Source: Candidatus Parvarchaeota archaeon
GTDB taxonomy: Archaea > Nanobdellota > Nanobdellia > Parvarchaeales > Parvarchaeaceae
DNA length: 12,661 bases
Direction of reading: 5' to 3'
Assembly: GCA_025920305.1 (NCBI GenBank)
Contig: JAPDMB010000012.1
Location: 1 to 12,661 of the forward strand
The notes under the pieces are model-generated. The model ran no database searches. It had not been told where the DNA came from and was given only the letters and a program-made list of their open reading frames with translations. Positions 1 through 5,480 of this stretch are shown here, one piece after another; the first letter of the stretch is position 1; the number at the start of each line of letters is the position of its first letter. Both the position numbers and the translations under genes were made by a program.

Positions 1-947
1 GGGAAGAGGCTGCGCTGAAAACACTGGAGAAGTACAAGAGAGATATAGCCTTCATGGAGGAGAACATAGGGAGGATATCGGATTTGATTGAGAGACTAAG
101 GGATTCCAGTACCCCTCTTCAAGATAGGAAGAAAGAGGCGGAAAAGGAGGGATTCGCTTTCAATGATAAATACATAATCAGCATGTCCGATAAGGATATA
201 GCGATAGACATAACTAAACCAGTGAGATACCAGATGGACCAGATATACTCAAAGATAAAGGCGGTGAACTTGCAGATACGGAGAAAACAGAACAAAGTGC
301 AGCTGATAAAGGCGAAGGTGGAAAAGGAGGATAGGTGGTACTCCAAATATCTATGGTTCTTCACATCAAACGGGATCCTGGGCATACTGGGGAAGAACAA
401 CGAGCAGAACATCAGCATCGTCAAAAGATATGCAAAAGCGGGGGATATAGTCCTCCATGCGGACATATTCGGGAGCCCCTTCTGTGTGCTTAAGAAGGAA
501 AAGGACAAAGAAATAAAAAAGGAGGATATATTAGAGGGGGCTGTGATGACCGCCTCTTACTCTTCGGCTTGGAAGGCCGGTGCCTCAAATATAGACGTCT
601 ATTATGTGGATGCGCAACAGGTTACCTCATCTCCGCCATCTGGGGAGTACCTGACTAAAGGCTCGTTTTACATATCCGGGAAGAGAAACTATCTCAACAA
701 GGTCGAGTTGAAGGTCTACCTGAACATATCGATCAACGGGGACGCTGTTAAGATCAGCGTCTCCCCTGCAGAGGGATCCGATATATATTTCCTGCTCAAG
801 CCGGGGAGAAAACGGAGGAAAGACGCGATCTCATACATAAAAAAGGAGATAGCTGAGAAGAGGGGCTACGATATACCATCTGATGCGATCGATGCCCTCC
901 TGCCGAGCGGGGATGTTGAGATCGCCGGAAAGTCGGGTAATATTTAA
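1..947 (+). CDS. rqcH: RqcH/Rqc2 homologue (NFACT family), C-terminal part, 5' end outside the window
   Basis: The reading frame is open from base 3, so the N-terminal half (NFACT-N and HhH regions) lies upstream; about 315 residues are visible of a family usually near 650. Seen: a charged coiled-coil segment (to about base 310), then an NFACT-R (DUF814) domain beginning at WYSKYLWF, with the GDIVLHADIFG stretch, the SSAWKAG segment and the conserved block ending TKGSFYISGKRNYL. A typical archaeal C-terminal tail ending DALLPSGDVEI follows. Family knowledge: RqcH binds stalled large ribosomal subunits carrying peptidyl-tRNA and recruits tRNA to extend the nascent chain for degradation. The ATG at base 54 is internal, because the coiled coil continues upstream of it without a stop. 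The next gene starts 67 bases downstream from its own promoter. Identification is firm; the tRNA-recruiting residues of the N-terminal domain cannot be checked here. Confidence 0.93.
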   Translation, partial: EEAALKTLEKYKRDIAFMEENIGRISDLIERLRDSSTPLQDRKKEAEKEGFAFNDKYIISMSDKDIAIDITKPVRYQMDQIYSKIKAVNLQIRRKQNKVQLIKAKVEKEDRWYSKYLWFFTSNGILGILGKNNEQNISIVKRYAKAGDIVLHADIFGSPFCVLKKEKDKEIKKEDILEGAVMTASYSSAWKAGASNIDVYYVDAQQVTSSPPSGEYLTKGSFYISGKRNYLNKVELKVYLNISINGDAVKISVSPAEGSDIYFLLKPGRKRRKDAISYIKKEIAEKRGYDIPSDAIDALLPSGDVEIAGKSGNI

Positions 948-964
948 GTAATACCAAACAGCCA

Positions 965-973
965 TTTTTAAAT
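965..973 (+). promoter_or_regulatory. TATA box for the Toprim gene, overlapping a T-run after rqcH
   Basis: TTTTTAAAT lies 18 bases after the rqcH stop. About 26 bases further on is a likely start site near 995, giving a leader of about 20 bases with AGGTGG (1005-1010) four bases before the ATG at 1015. The T-stretch could also help end the rqcH transcript. Inferred from spacing only. Confidence 0.5.
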
Positions 974-1014
974 TGAATATGACACCTAAATATTAGATTG
1001 CATTAGGTGGTTGA

Positions 1015-1419
1015 ATGGCAAGAAAAAAGGGAACAAGAACTTTAAATAAGATACTTTCTAACATAAAGACCTGTTCTGACGATGAGGATTATGCAGTGGT
1101 AGTAGAAGGCAAGAGGGATAGGGACGCGCTGATAAAAGCCGGGATAAATAAGAACAGGATAATAGTCAGCGCATACAAGAATATCGATCAGATACTGAAT
1201 GAGATAAAAAATTATAGAGGAGCCATAATTTTATATGATTTCGACAGAACCGGCAGATTTAAAGCCAGATACTTGTCCTCGGTAGCTTCTTCAGAGGGCA
1301 TAAAGGTAAATGACTTCTATATATCTACGTTGAAGGATATGGGTATAGTGCATGTAGAGGAGATAGGGAACAGAATGGATGATCTCATAGCTTACGCTCC
1401 TCATCTGCAATATTTATAA
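1015..1419 (+). CDS. small Toprim-domain protein (134 aa)
   Basis: A stand-alone Toprim domain of the small archaeal primase-like/UPF0292 type. The first motif is VVVEGKRD with the catalytic glutamate at residue 31, and the second is LYDFDRTGR with Asp75 and Asp77, so the metal-binding E...DxD set is intact. The N-terminal 20 residues are basic (KKGTR). No primase zinc finger, OLD-type ATPase or topoisomerase domain is attached. Known Toprim proteins cut, join or polymerise nucleic acid using Mg2+; bacterial RNase M5, which matures 5S rRNA, is a small relative, but a similar role here is only a possibility. The start is supported by AGGTGG four bases upstream. The substrate is unknown. The peroxiredoxin gene follows 44 bases later but has its own TATA box over this gene's stop codon. 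Confidence 0.85.
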   Translation: MARKKGTRTLNKILSNIKTCSDDEDYAVVVEGKRDRDALIKAGINKNRIIVSAYKNIDQILNEIKNYRGAIILYDFDRTGRFKARYLSSVASSEGIKVNDFYISTLKDMGIVHVEEIGNRMDDLIAYAPHLQYL

Positions 1420-1420
1420 A
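1411..1420 (+). promoter_or_regulatory. TATA box for the peroxiredoxin gene, over the Toprim stop codon
   Basis: TATTTATAAA overlaps the TAA of the upstream gene. A start near 1440 would give a short leader with the purine-rich AGGGGG (1446-1451) ahead of the ATG at 1464. A second ATG at 1459 opens only a two-codon frame (ATG ATA TGA) whose stop codon overlaps the true ATG. Confidence 0.5.
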
Positions 1421-1463
1421 CTGTGAAGAACTGAATAATGTAAATAGGGGGTTTTGAAATGAT

Positions 1464-1931
1464 ATGAAAATAAAAGAAGGGGACTATTTTCCAGACTTCT
1501 CACTGCCGTCTGACGAAGGGAATGACGTATCACTGTCTAGCCTGAAAGGTAGGACAACGGTGATCTATTTCTATCCAAGAGACGATACGCCAGGCTGCAC
1601 CAAGGAAGCGTGTAGCTTCAGGGATAACATAAAGGTCTTCGAGTCAATGGGCGTGCCGGTGTATGGGATAAGCGTAGATAGCATAGATTCACACAAAAGA
1701 TTCAAGGAAAAATTCAACCTTCCATTCCCACTCCTTAGCGACGTGAAGAAAAGCCTTGTTGTAAAGCTGGGAATCAAGTCTATACTTGGGATAGCAAGCA
1801 GAGTGACTTTCGTTTTAGACAAGGATGGGAAGATCATAAAGATCTATCCGAAAGTGTCTCCAGATAAGCATGCGCTTGAGCTAATAAAGTTCCTGCAGGA
1901 AGAAATGAATTTAAAAAAGAGACAAGCATAG
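1464..1931 (+). CDS. bcp: peroxiredoxin, PrxQ/Bcp subfamily
   Basis: 155 residues, full length for the subfamily. It reduces hydrogen peroxide and organic peroxides with thioredoxin-like donors in the cytoplasm. The catalytic segment YPRDDTPGCTKEACSF carries the peroxidatic Cys45 and, five residues later, Cys50. This C-x4-C spacing is characteristic of atypical two-cysteine PrxQ enzymes, where the two form an intramolecular disulfide. The supporting Thr42 and Pro38 and a downstream Arg113 (ASRVTF) are present, matching the PxxxTxxC...R active site. The thioredoxin fold is complete, with LDKDGKI and the C-terminal helix. The C-terminus is basic (KKRQA). No reductant gene lies nearby, so it is probably a housekeeping antioxidant. 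Confidence 0.95.
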   Translation: MKIKEGDYFPDFSLPSDEGNDVSLSSLKGRTTVIYFYPRDDTPGCTKEACSFRDNIKVFESMGVPVYGISVDSIDSHKRFKEKFNLPFPLLSDVKKSLVVKLGIKSILGIASRVTFVLDKDGKIIKIYPKVSPDKHALELIKFLQEEMNLKKRQA

Positions 1932-2106
1932 ATACGGGTTAACGTCTAAATATCTGGTAATGTGTACATATATATTGTATGATATATAACAAACAAAAGT
2001 TCCTAGATTCGATTATAGGATAAGTATGAAGTAGTCTCGTATATAAGTTAATCACACTATACTAATAACAATCATACCAAAATCAGAGAGCTACTGATTC
2101 AGTAAA

Positions 2107-2140
2107 GGAAGCTGCTTGGCTAGAAAAGTCAGCTTTTATT
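2107..2140 (+). terminator. possible hairpin followed by a T-run
   Basis: GGAAGCTG (2107-2114) can pair with CAGCTTTT (2130-2137), using two G-T pairs, around a 15-nt loop, and the 3' arm runs into T-rich sequence. It lies about 175 bases after the peroxiredoxin stop, so it is a weak candidate for that transcript's end. Thirteen bases upstream of it, 2092-2104 is a palindrome (TACTGA-T-TCAGTA) of unknown role. Confidence 0.2.
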
Positions 2141-2199
2141 CCATTCTTCTTTAGTTTTTCCTTTTCAAGACGGCACTTTGCCCTCTACTGGGCCAGTTA

Positions 2200-2271
2200 A
2201 GCCTCGGGCGAGGATCGAACTCGCGGCCTTTTCCTTACCAAGGAAACGCTCTACCACTGAGCCACCGAGGC
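2200..2271 (-). tRNA. tRNA-Thr (anticodon GGU)
   Basis: Read on the minus strand, a complete cloverleaf folds: acceptor GCCTCGG/CCGAGGC (7 bp), D arm GCTC/GAGC with loop AGTGGTA, anticodon stem TTTCC/GGAAA with the 7-nt loop TTGGTAA (anticodon GGT at 2237-2239), a 5-nt variable region, and T arm GCGAG/CTCGC with loop TTCGATC. It would read ACC and ACU codons. Base 2200 gives U at the discriminator position, as reported for several archaeal threonine tRNAs. No CCA is encoded (TAAC follows) and the anticodon loop has no intron. The gene is divergent from the membrane protein gene at 2353. Confidence 0.96.
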
Positions 2272-2289
2272 AGAATAGAAAAGATAACG

Positions 2290-2298
2290 TTTTTAAAG
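2290..2298 (-). promoter_or_regulatory. TATA box for tRNA-Thr
   Basis: CTTTAAAAA on the minus strand is centred about 23 bases before the tRNA 5' end, the distance expected when transcription starts at or a few bases before the mature end. It lies in the 81-base region shared with the divergent membrane protein gene. Confidence 0.5.
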
Positions 2299-2307
2299 TT
2301 AAAAAGG

Positions 2308-2316
2308 CTTTAACCT
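2308..2316 (+). promoter_or_regulatory. TATA-like box for the membrane protein gene
   Basis: CTTTAACCT, preceded by the purine-rich AAAAAGG, sits about 40 bases before the ATG at 2353 and would place the start near 2338. No convincing ribosome binding site precedes the ATG, so a short-leader message is likely. Weak, since the box departs from the TTTATA consensus. Confidence 0.3.
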
Positions 2317-2352
2317 TAGAAGGTGAGTTAGTCTATTCCTATCTAAGAGTGT

Positions 2353-3276
2353 ATGGATATAAATCTATTCAACCCGGTATTCGAAGGATTAGGGATCTCA
2401 CTTCTAATATCCTACCTTCTTGGCATAGTACACGGGATAACGCCCGACGAACACACTTGGCCGATAACCTTCTCGTATGCAATAGGGAGCTACGGCGCTA
2501 CGAAGGGGGCAGAGAGGGGCGCAATCTTCTCGCTCGGCTTCACGGTCCAAAGGGCGCTGATGTCTGAGGCGATATTTCTGCTTCTAATGTTCGGAGTGCC
2601 GCAGATAAAATCAGTTTTCTCCTCTCCGCTGTTCTTCGGAGGAGTATATATTTTAGTGGGGATTGTCATGTTCATCGCAGGAAACTATGTAATGACCGGC
2701 AATTACTGGCCGCACCTTGAGGTAGACAGGCTTATAAACAGGGCCTTCGTGCCAAAAAAGAAGAGGCATGAGGAGATAGACTTCTACAGCAGAGACGTGT
2801 CCAGTAAGATGGCTTTCATACACGGGCTGATAGCCGGATTCGGATTCGGTGCGTTCGCACTGATAATATACTTTATCTTCGTGCCAGCCATGCCGAACGC
2901 ATACGTCGCCTTCCTGCCCGGGCTGCTATTCGGGCTTGGGACGATGACAATGCAGTTCATATTCGGCGCCGTATTCGGGGCATGGATAACCAAGGTGAAG
3001 AAGATCGGCAAAAAAGGGCTGCAGTTCTTAGCCAGATACATGTCATCGCATGTACTAGTCTACGGAGGGCTGACATTCCTTGTCGCGGGGGTACTGGTCC
3101 TCTTATTTCCGCAGATAAGCAGCTTTGCCATAGTCACACCTCTGCAGGTGCACAACCTGCACGACCTCGGTGTAGGCTTTTTCATCGTCATATTCGTGGT
3201 CGTGGTGATCGGAATAATCTCGTATGAGAAAGGCATAAAGATGGTTCTAAAGCGTAGAGAACTGAGAACTACTTAG
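2353..3276 (+). CDS. polytopic membrane protein related to the nickel/cobalt permease (NicO/HoxN/UreH) superfamily
   Basis: 307 residues with about six to seven hydrophobic segments and a cytoplasmic-looking basic loop near residues 134-152 (PKKKRHEEIDF). The first helix ends in GIVHGITPDEHTWP, placing His27, Asp32 and His34 as in the metal-binding helix of NiCoT/NicO carriers (HX4DH or HAxxPGH types), though with its own spacing. A second intramembrane histidine, His157 in FIHGLIAGFGFGAF, starts the second half, so the protein looks like an internal two-part repeat. Both halves are glycine-rich, which suits a transporter. Metal transport is inferred from family resemblance; another substrate is possible. 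The ATG at 2353 is the only usable start, since an in-frame TAA lies three codons upstream. The 3' end overlaps the convergent S17e gene by 8 bases. Confidence 0.75.
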   Translation: MDINLFNPVFEGLGISLLISYLLGIVHGITPDEHTWPITFSYAIGSYGATKGAERGAIFSLGFTVQRALMSEAIFLLLMFGVPQIKSVFSSPLFFGGVYILVGIVMFIAGNYVMTGNYWPHLEVDRLINRAFVPKKKRHEEIDFYSRDVSSKMAFIHGLIAGFGFGAFALIIYFIFVPAMPNAYVAFLPGLLFGLGTMTMQFIFGAVFGAWITKVKKIGKKGLQFLARYMSSHVLVYGGLTFLVAGVLVLLFPQISSFAIVTPLQVHNLHDLGVGFFIVIFVVVVIGIISYEKGIKMVLKRRELRTT

Positions 3277-3487
3277 CTGAGTGCTCTATTATAAACGACT
3301 CCAGTTTCTTGCGTTTGGCTAAGCTCGTTATGAAGCCGGCTACTTTGTTCCTGACGACCTTGCTGTCCGGGAATAATTCCTTTATCATCTCCTTGTTCGT
3401 TTCAAAATTGTCTGTGAATATGAACTTCTTGGCTTTCAGCACCTCCAGCGTGTACTGCCTTATCGCCTTTCCTCTTATTCTTCCCAT
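3269..3487 (-). CDS. rps17e: small ribosomal subunit protein S17e (eS17)
   Basis: 72 residues. It begins MGRIRGKAIRQYTLEVL, has FETNKEMIKEL in the middle, and then SKVVRNKVAGFITSLAKRKK; these match the archaeal/eukaryotic S17e pattern (MG-R, D-F--NK, S-K-RN-IAG-IT). It is a component of the 30S head, with no bacterial counterpart. The protein is slightly longer than the shortest archaeal versions, with an acidic-then-basic tail (LESFIIEHSAK). The start is fixed by a TATA box 26 bases upstream, which implies a leaderless or nearly leaderless message; no ribosome binding site is seen. The stop lies within the end of the convergent membrane protein gene. Short length makes it easy to miss, but the family signature is clear. 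Confidence 0.92.
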   Translation of the reverse strand: MGRIRGKAIRQYTLEVLKAKKFIFTDNFETNKEMIKELFPDSKVVRNKVAGFITSLAKRKKLESFIIEHSAK

Positions 3488-3507
3488 GAGAAGTTATAGA
3501 GATGTCT

Positions 3508-3518
3508 AATATAAAAAG
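3508..3518 (-). promoter_or_regulatory. TATA box for S17e; T-run may also end the PRC-barrel transcript
   Basis: On the minus strand CTTTTTATATT is centred near 3513, 26 bases before the ATG at 3487, so transcription should begin at the start codon. The T5 run follows the PRC-barrel stop (3552) by about 35 bases and could serve as its U-rich terminator, giving the element two uses. Confidence 0.5.
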
Positions 3519-3551
3519 CCTTCTTACTGAACTGGATACAGTACAGACGTG

Positions 3552-3833
3552 TCAGATTATGTCCTCTTCGGATACGATGACGAAATCGCTCACTGATATC
3601 ACAGAGTTATAAGGCACCTCATAGTTGCCGAAGTCATCCTTCTCAAGCTGAAAAGATGAAGCGTAGCTGGTTGGCGCTTTTAGCGTCAGAAATACCAGCT
3701 CTCCCGTCCTGACCTCATATATCAGATCAGCTACAATGCCAAGCTTCTTGCCGCTTTTTCCGACGACCGGCTTGCCGACTATCGACCTGGCATCTAAACG
3801 TTCATTCTTGCCCTCAGAAACTTTATTTTCCAT
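3552..3833 (-). CDS. PRC-barrel domain protein
   Basis: 93 residues. After a charged, probably flexible N-terminus (1-15), a PRC-barrel runs to the end: ARSIVGKPVVGKSGKKLGIV, then DLIYEVRTGELVFLTL, and finally YEVPYNSVISVSDFVIVSEE. PRC-barrels are small beta domains that bind RNA or protein partners; bacterial examples occur in the 16S-maturation factor RimM and in photosynthetic reaction centre H subunits, and archaea have many stand-alone copies of unknown role. Nothing here settles the partner. The last strands are acidic. The gene is divergent from the DUF1059 gene and has an unusually long leader for this window (about 68 nt), which can fold. Confidence 0.85.
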   Translation of the reverse strand: MENKVSEGKNERLDARSIVGKPVVGKSGKKLGIVADLIYEVRTGELVFLTLKAPTSYASSFQLEKDDFGNYEVPYNSVISVSDFVIVSEEDII

Positions 3834-3901
3834 AACAATCTAGATAGATTCTCCGCATTTGACATCCTCACAACCGCTAAAGCACTTCAGCCTTTTGCGG
3901 A
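3834..3901 (-). promoter_or_regulatory. structured 5' leader of the PRC-barrel gene with an overlapping upstream ORF
   Basis: On the minus strand GCTGAA (3891-3886) pairs with TTTAGC (3881-3876) around a GUGC loop, with one G-U pair. CCGC at the leader's very start (3900-3897) can pair with GCGG at 3877-3874, or as CCGCA with TGCGG at 3857-3853; these options exclude each other. A 23-codon frame begins at ATG 3865 just after GTGAGG and runs out of frame across the PRC-barrel ATG to a TAG at 3794. The structure is inferred by eye. Confidence 0.3.
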
Positions 3902-3921
3902 TATCTATTAATATTTTTGCT

Positions 3922-3932
3922 CATATAAATAG
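3922..3932 (-). promoter_or_regulatory. TATA box for the PRC-barrel gene
   Basis: CTATTTATATG on the minus strand is centred near 3927. The predicted start is near 3901, so the message would carry a leader of about 68 nt (3901-3834), which begins with the CCGCA half of two possible helices. Confidence 0.4.
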
Positions 3933-3960
3933 ATTCACTTTCAGCGGGACTGTTAAAAAG

Positions 3961-3969
3961 CTTTAAATT
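3961..3969 (+). promoter_or_regulatory. TATA box and ribosome binding site for the DUF1059 gene
   Basis: CTTTAAATT, preceded by the purine-rich AAAAAG, predicts a start near 3990. GAGGTGGT (3992-3999) then lies three bases before the ATG at 4003, a strong Shine-Dalgarno match that fixes that start. Confidence 0.55.
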
Positions 3970-4002
3970 CTAATAAAAGGAAGAGATTAATGAGGTGGTA
4001 AT

Positions 4003-4191
4003 ATGAAATATACATTTGCATGTAAAGATATAGGCATGGATTGTGGCTTTAAGACGGAGGCAAAAACAAAGGAAGAGTTAATGCCAAAAATAGCGGCACA
4101 TGCGAAGGAAAAGCATAATATGAGCACAATTCCTCCAGATGTGATGCAAAAAGTACAAGCTGCAATAAAAGAAAAGAAAGGAATGTTCTAA
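4003..4191 (+). CDS. DUF1059 small protein
   Basis: 62 residues matching DUF1059: it opens with KYTFACKDIGMDCGFKTEA, with cysteines at residues 7 and 14, and has a conserved histidine-rich centre (HAKEKHNM). The C-terminus is helical and basic (KVQAAIKEKKGMF). The two Cys and two His suggest a small zinc-binding fold, but this is not proven for the family. Its function is unknown; members are widespread in archaea and some bacteria. The ribosome binding site is the best in the window and lysine codons are abundant, which together suggest strong expression. A T-rich terminator follows at once, so it is probably a single-gene transcript. Confidence 0.88.
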   Translation: MKYTFACKDIGMDCGFKTEAKTKEELMPKIAAHAKEKHNMSTIPPDVMQKVQAAIKEKKGMF

Positions 4192-4201
4192 AAATCTTAA
4201 C

Positions 4202-4214
4202 TTTTAATTTTTTT
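4202..4214 (+). terminator. T-rich terminator after the DUF1059 gene
   Basis: CTTTTAATTTTTTT begins ten bases after the stop codon, with a run of seven T residues (4208-4214). Archaeal RNA polymerase stops readily on such U-tracts without a hairpin. Confidence 0.65.
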
Positions 4215-4264
4215 ATTGTCTTTATAAAACTTCCATAGAGAATTCCACTATAAATATTTTTTTA

Positions 4265-4308
4265 CCGCCTTTCATCCCTCCATCTTTCAAAAGAGGAACT
4301 CTCGGCGG
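4265..4308. other. GC-flanked inverted repeat in the DUF1059-zinc-ribbon gap
   Basis: CCGCC (4265-4269) and GGCGG (4304-4308) are complementary and enclose a second helix, TCTT/AAGA (4283-4286 with 4291-4294) closed by a TCAA loop and extended by CC/GG past a bulged A. The surroundings are very AT-rich. It could be a short structured RNA on either strand or a back-up terminator; it is not recognised as any known family. Confidence 0.25.
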
Positions 4309-4346
4309 ACTTGTTAAATTTTTCCATATAGTTTTGAATGCGTAGA

Positions 4347-4355
4347 TTTATAAAT
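4347..4355 (+). promoter_or_regulatory. TATA box for the zinc-ribbon/ksgA operon, leaderless
   Basis: TTTATAAAT is a near-perfect archaeal TATA box centred 27 bases before the ATG at 4378, so transcription should begin at the start codon. This favours ATG 4378 over the in-frame ATG two codons later. Confidence 0.65.
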
Positions 4356-4377
4356 CAGGTCATAGATAATTTAGAAC

Positions 4378-4680
4378 ATGAAGATGGAGGATCTGCCTAA
4401 GTTGGAGGAATGCGACTACTTCAAGAGTTCGCAGATAAGCTATGAAGGTAGGATTGAAAGGGTCATCATCTATAAACTCAAAACAAACGGAGATTATACG
4501 TTCAGATTCACATGCCCGAGATGCGGGCACGCAAATAGATTCAATTCCAGTTTAAATCTGATCAAAAAGAAAGAGGAAGGTAAAAGTAGGGATTATATAT
4601 CGTTCAGATGTGAAGAGTGCGGTACGGACTACCTTGTGGAGAAATTCAAGATAGCCGCAAAGGGACTGAAAAAGGTATGA
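4378..4680 (+). CDS. zinc-ribbon protein of unknown function, coupled to KsgA
   Basis: 100 residues. Two CxxC knuckles are visible: Cys46 and Cys49 (CPRCGHAN), and Cys78 and Cys81 (CEECGTDY), 28 residues apart, enough for one zinc ribbon. The 45 residues before the ribbon predict beta strands (RVIIYKL, YTFRF); the C-terminus is a lysine-rich helix (KIAAKGLKKV). No enzyme motif is seen. The gene is promoter-proximal and its TGA overlaps the ksgA ATG (ATGA at 4677-4680), so the two are almost certainly co-translated. That suggests, without proving, a role in ribosome assembly or RNA binding. Not recognised as a named family. Confidence 0.8.
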   Translation: MKMEDLPKLEECDYFKSSQISYEGRIERVIIYKLKTNGDYTFRFTCPRCGHANRFNSSLNLIKKKEEGKSRDYISFRCEECGTDYLVEKFKIAAKGLKKV

Positions 4681-5480
4681 ACGAACTTCTGGATACGACG
4701 ATCAAGCTTGTGAACGACTTCAAATTGGAGAATTTAAGCTTGGAAGGTCAGAATTTCATCGTCGACGAGGACATCCTTGACAAGGAGATAGAACATGCAG
4801 ACCTTCGGAAAGATGACATCGTAGTCGATATAGGAGCTGGTTTTGGATATATAACCGCCAGAGTCGCAAAGATATGCAGGGTTATTGCAATAGAGAAGGA
4901 TTTCAGGCTCTATTCCTACATGGTCAGCACGCTCGAACTGAATAAAAACGTGGAACTCATAAACCAGGATGTAATGGAGATGGTCCTGCCTGAATTCACC
5001 AAAATCGTGTCAAATCCGCCCTATAGTATAGTCGACCGGCTTCTTCTGAAGATAGCCAGATACGACTTCGAGGGAGGCGTGATGATCCTGCCCAACACCC
5101 TGGCTGAGAGCTTAGCAAGCAGCCGTGAAAAGGATGAGACGGTGCTGTCTTTTTCCCTCAGGCAGTTCATGGACTTCGAACTCATATGCGATGTCCAAAA
5201 GGACAAATTTTACCCTCCCCCAAGGGTTACAAGCAAGATGGTCAAATTCATAAAAAAGGAGGAAGATTTCGTACAGAGGGTGCTTGACGAACCTGGATCC
5301 CTCGTGAAGAACGCGATACTGGCTGCCGACCAGACCTTCAACTCGAATACGAAGAGAACAAGCAGAGAACGCCTTGCAGACAGGATAAAGGAGATAGAGG
5401 ACATCTCAAACAAGACCGTGAAGCAGCTGAACCTGGAAGAACTGAAGAGACTGGTGAGATTCCTGGAAAGGAACTATTGA
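4677..5480 (+). CDS. ksgA: 16S rRNA N6,N6-dimethyladenosine transferase KsgA/Dim1
   Basis: 267 residues, normal for archaeal KsgA. It transfers four methyl groups from S-adenosylmethionine to the two adjacent adenines in the 3'-terminal helix 45 of 16S rRNA, late in 30S assembly. Motifs: GQNFIVD (24-30), the SAM-binding DIGAGFG (51-57) with acidic Glu73 and the D98-V99 motif, and the adenine-specific NPPY (113-116). The C-terminal helical domain that contacts the 30S subunit follows. The start at 4677 (MNELLDTT) is preferred to an earlier in-frame ATG at 4617, because it gives the usual ATGA overlap with the upstream gene, and the 20 extra residues would merely be that gene's tail read in another frame. 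The last 7 bases overlap the end of the convergent smc. Confidence 0.95.
   Translation: MNELLDTTIKLVNDFKLENLSLEGQNFIVDEDILDKEIEHADLRKDDIVVDIGAGFGYITARVAKICRVIAIEKDFRLYSYMVSTLELNKNVELINQDVMEMVLPEFTKIVSNPPYSIVDRLLLKIARYDFEGGVMILPNTLAESLASSREKDETVLSFSLRQFMDFELICDVQKDKFYPPPRVTSKMVKFIKKEEDFVQRVLDEPGSLVKNAILAADQTFNSNTKRTSRERLADRIKEIEDISNKTVKQLNLEELKRLVRFLERNY

Noticed and set aside
2178..2567. Plus-strand open frame of 129 codons across the tRNA and the start of the membrane protein gene
   Set aside because: It runs antisense through the whole tRNA-Thr gene and then out of frame into the membrane protein gene; the product resembles no family.
4617..4676. Earlier in-frame ATG for KsgA adding 20 residues
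   Set aside because: The added residues come from the zinc-ribbon gene read in another frame and do not match KsgA N-termini; ATG 4677 gives the ordinary ATGA overlap.
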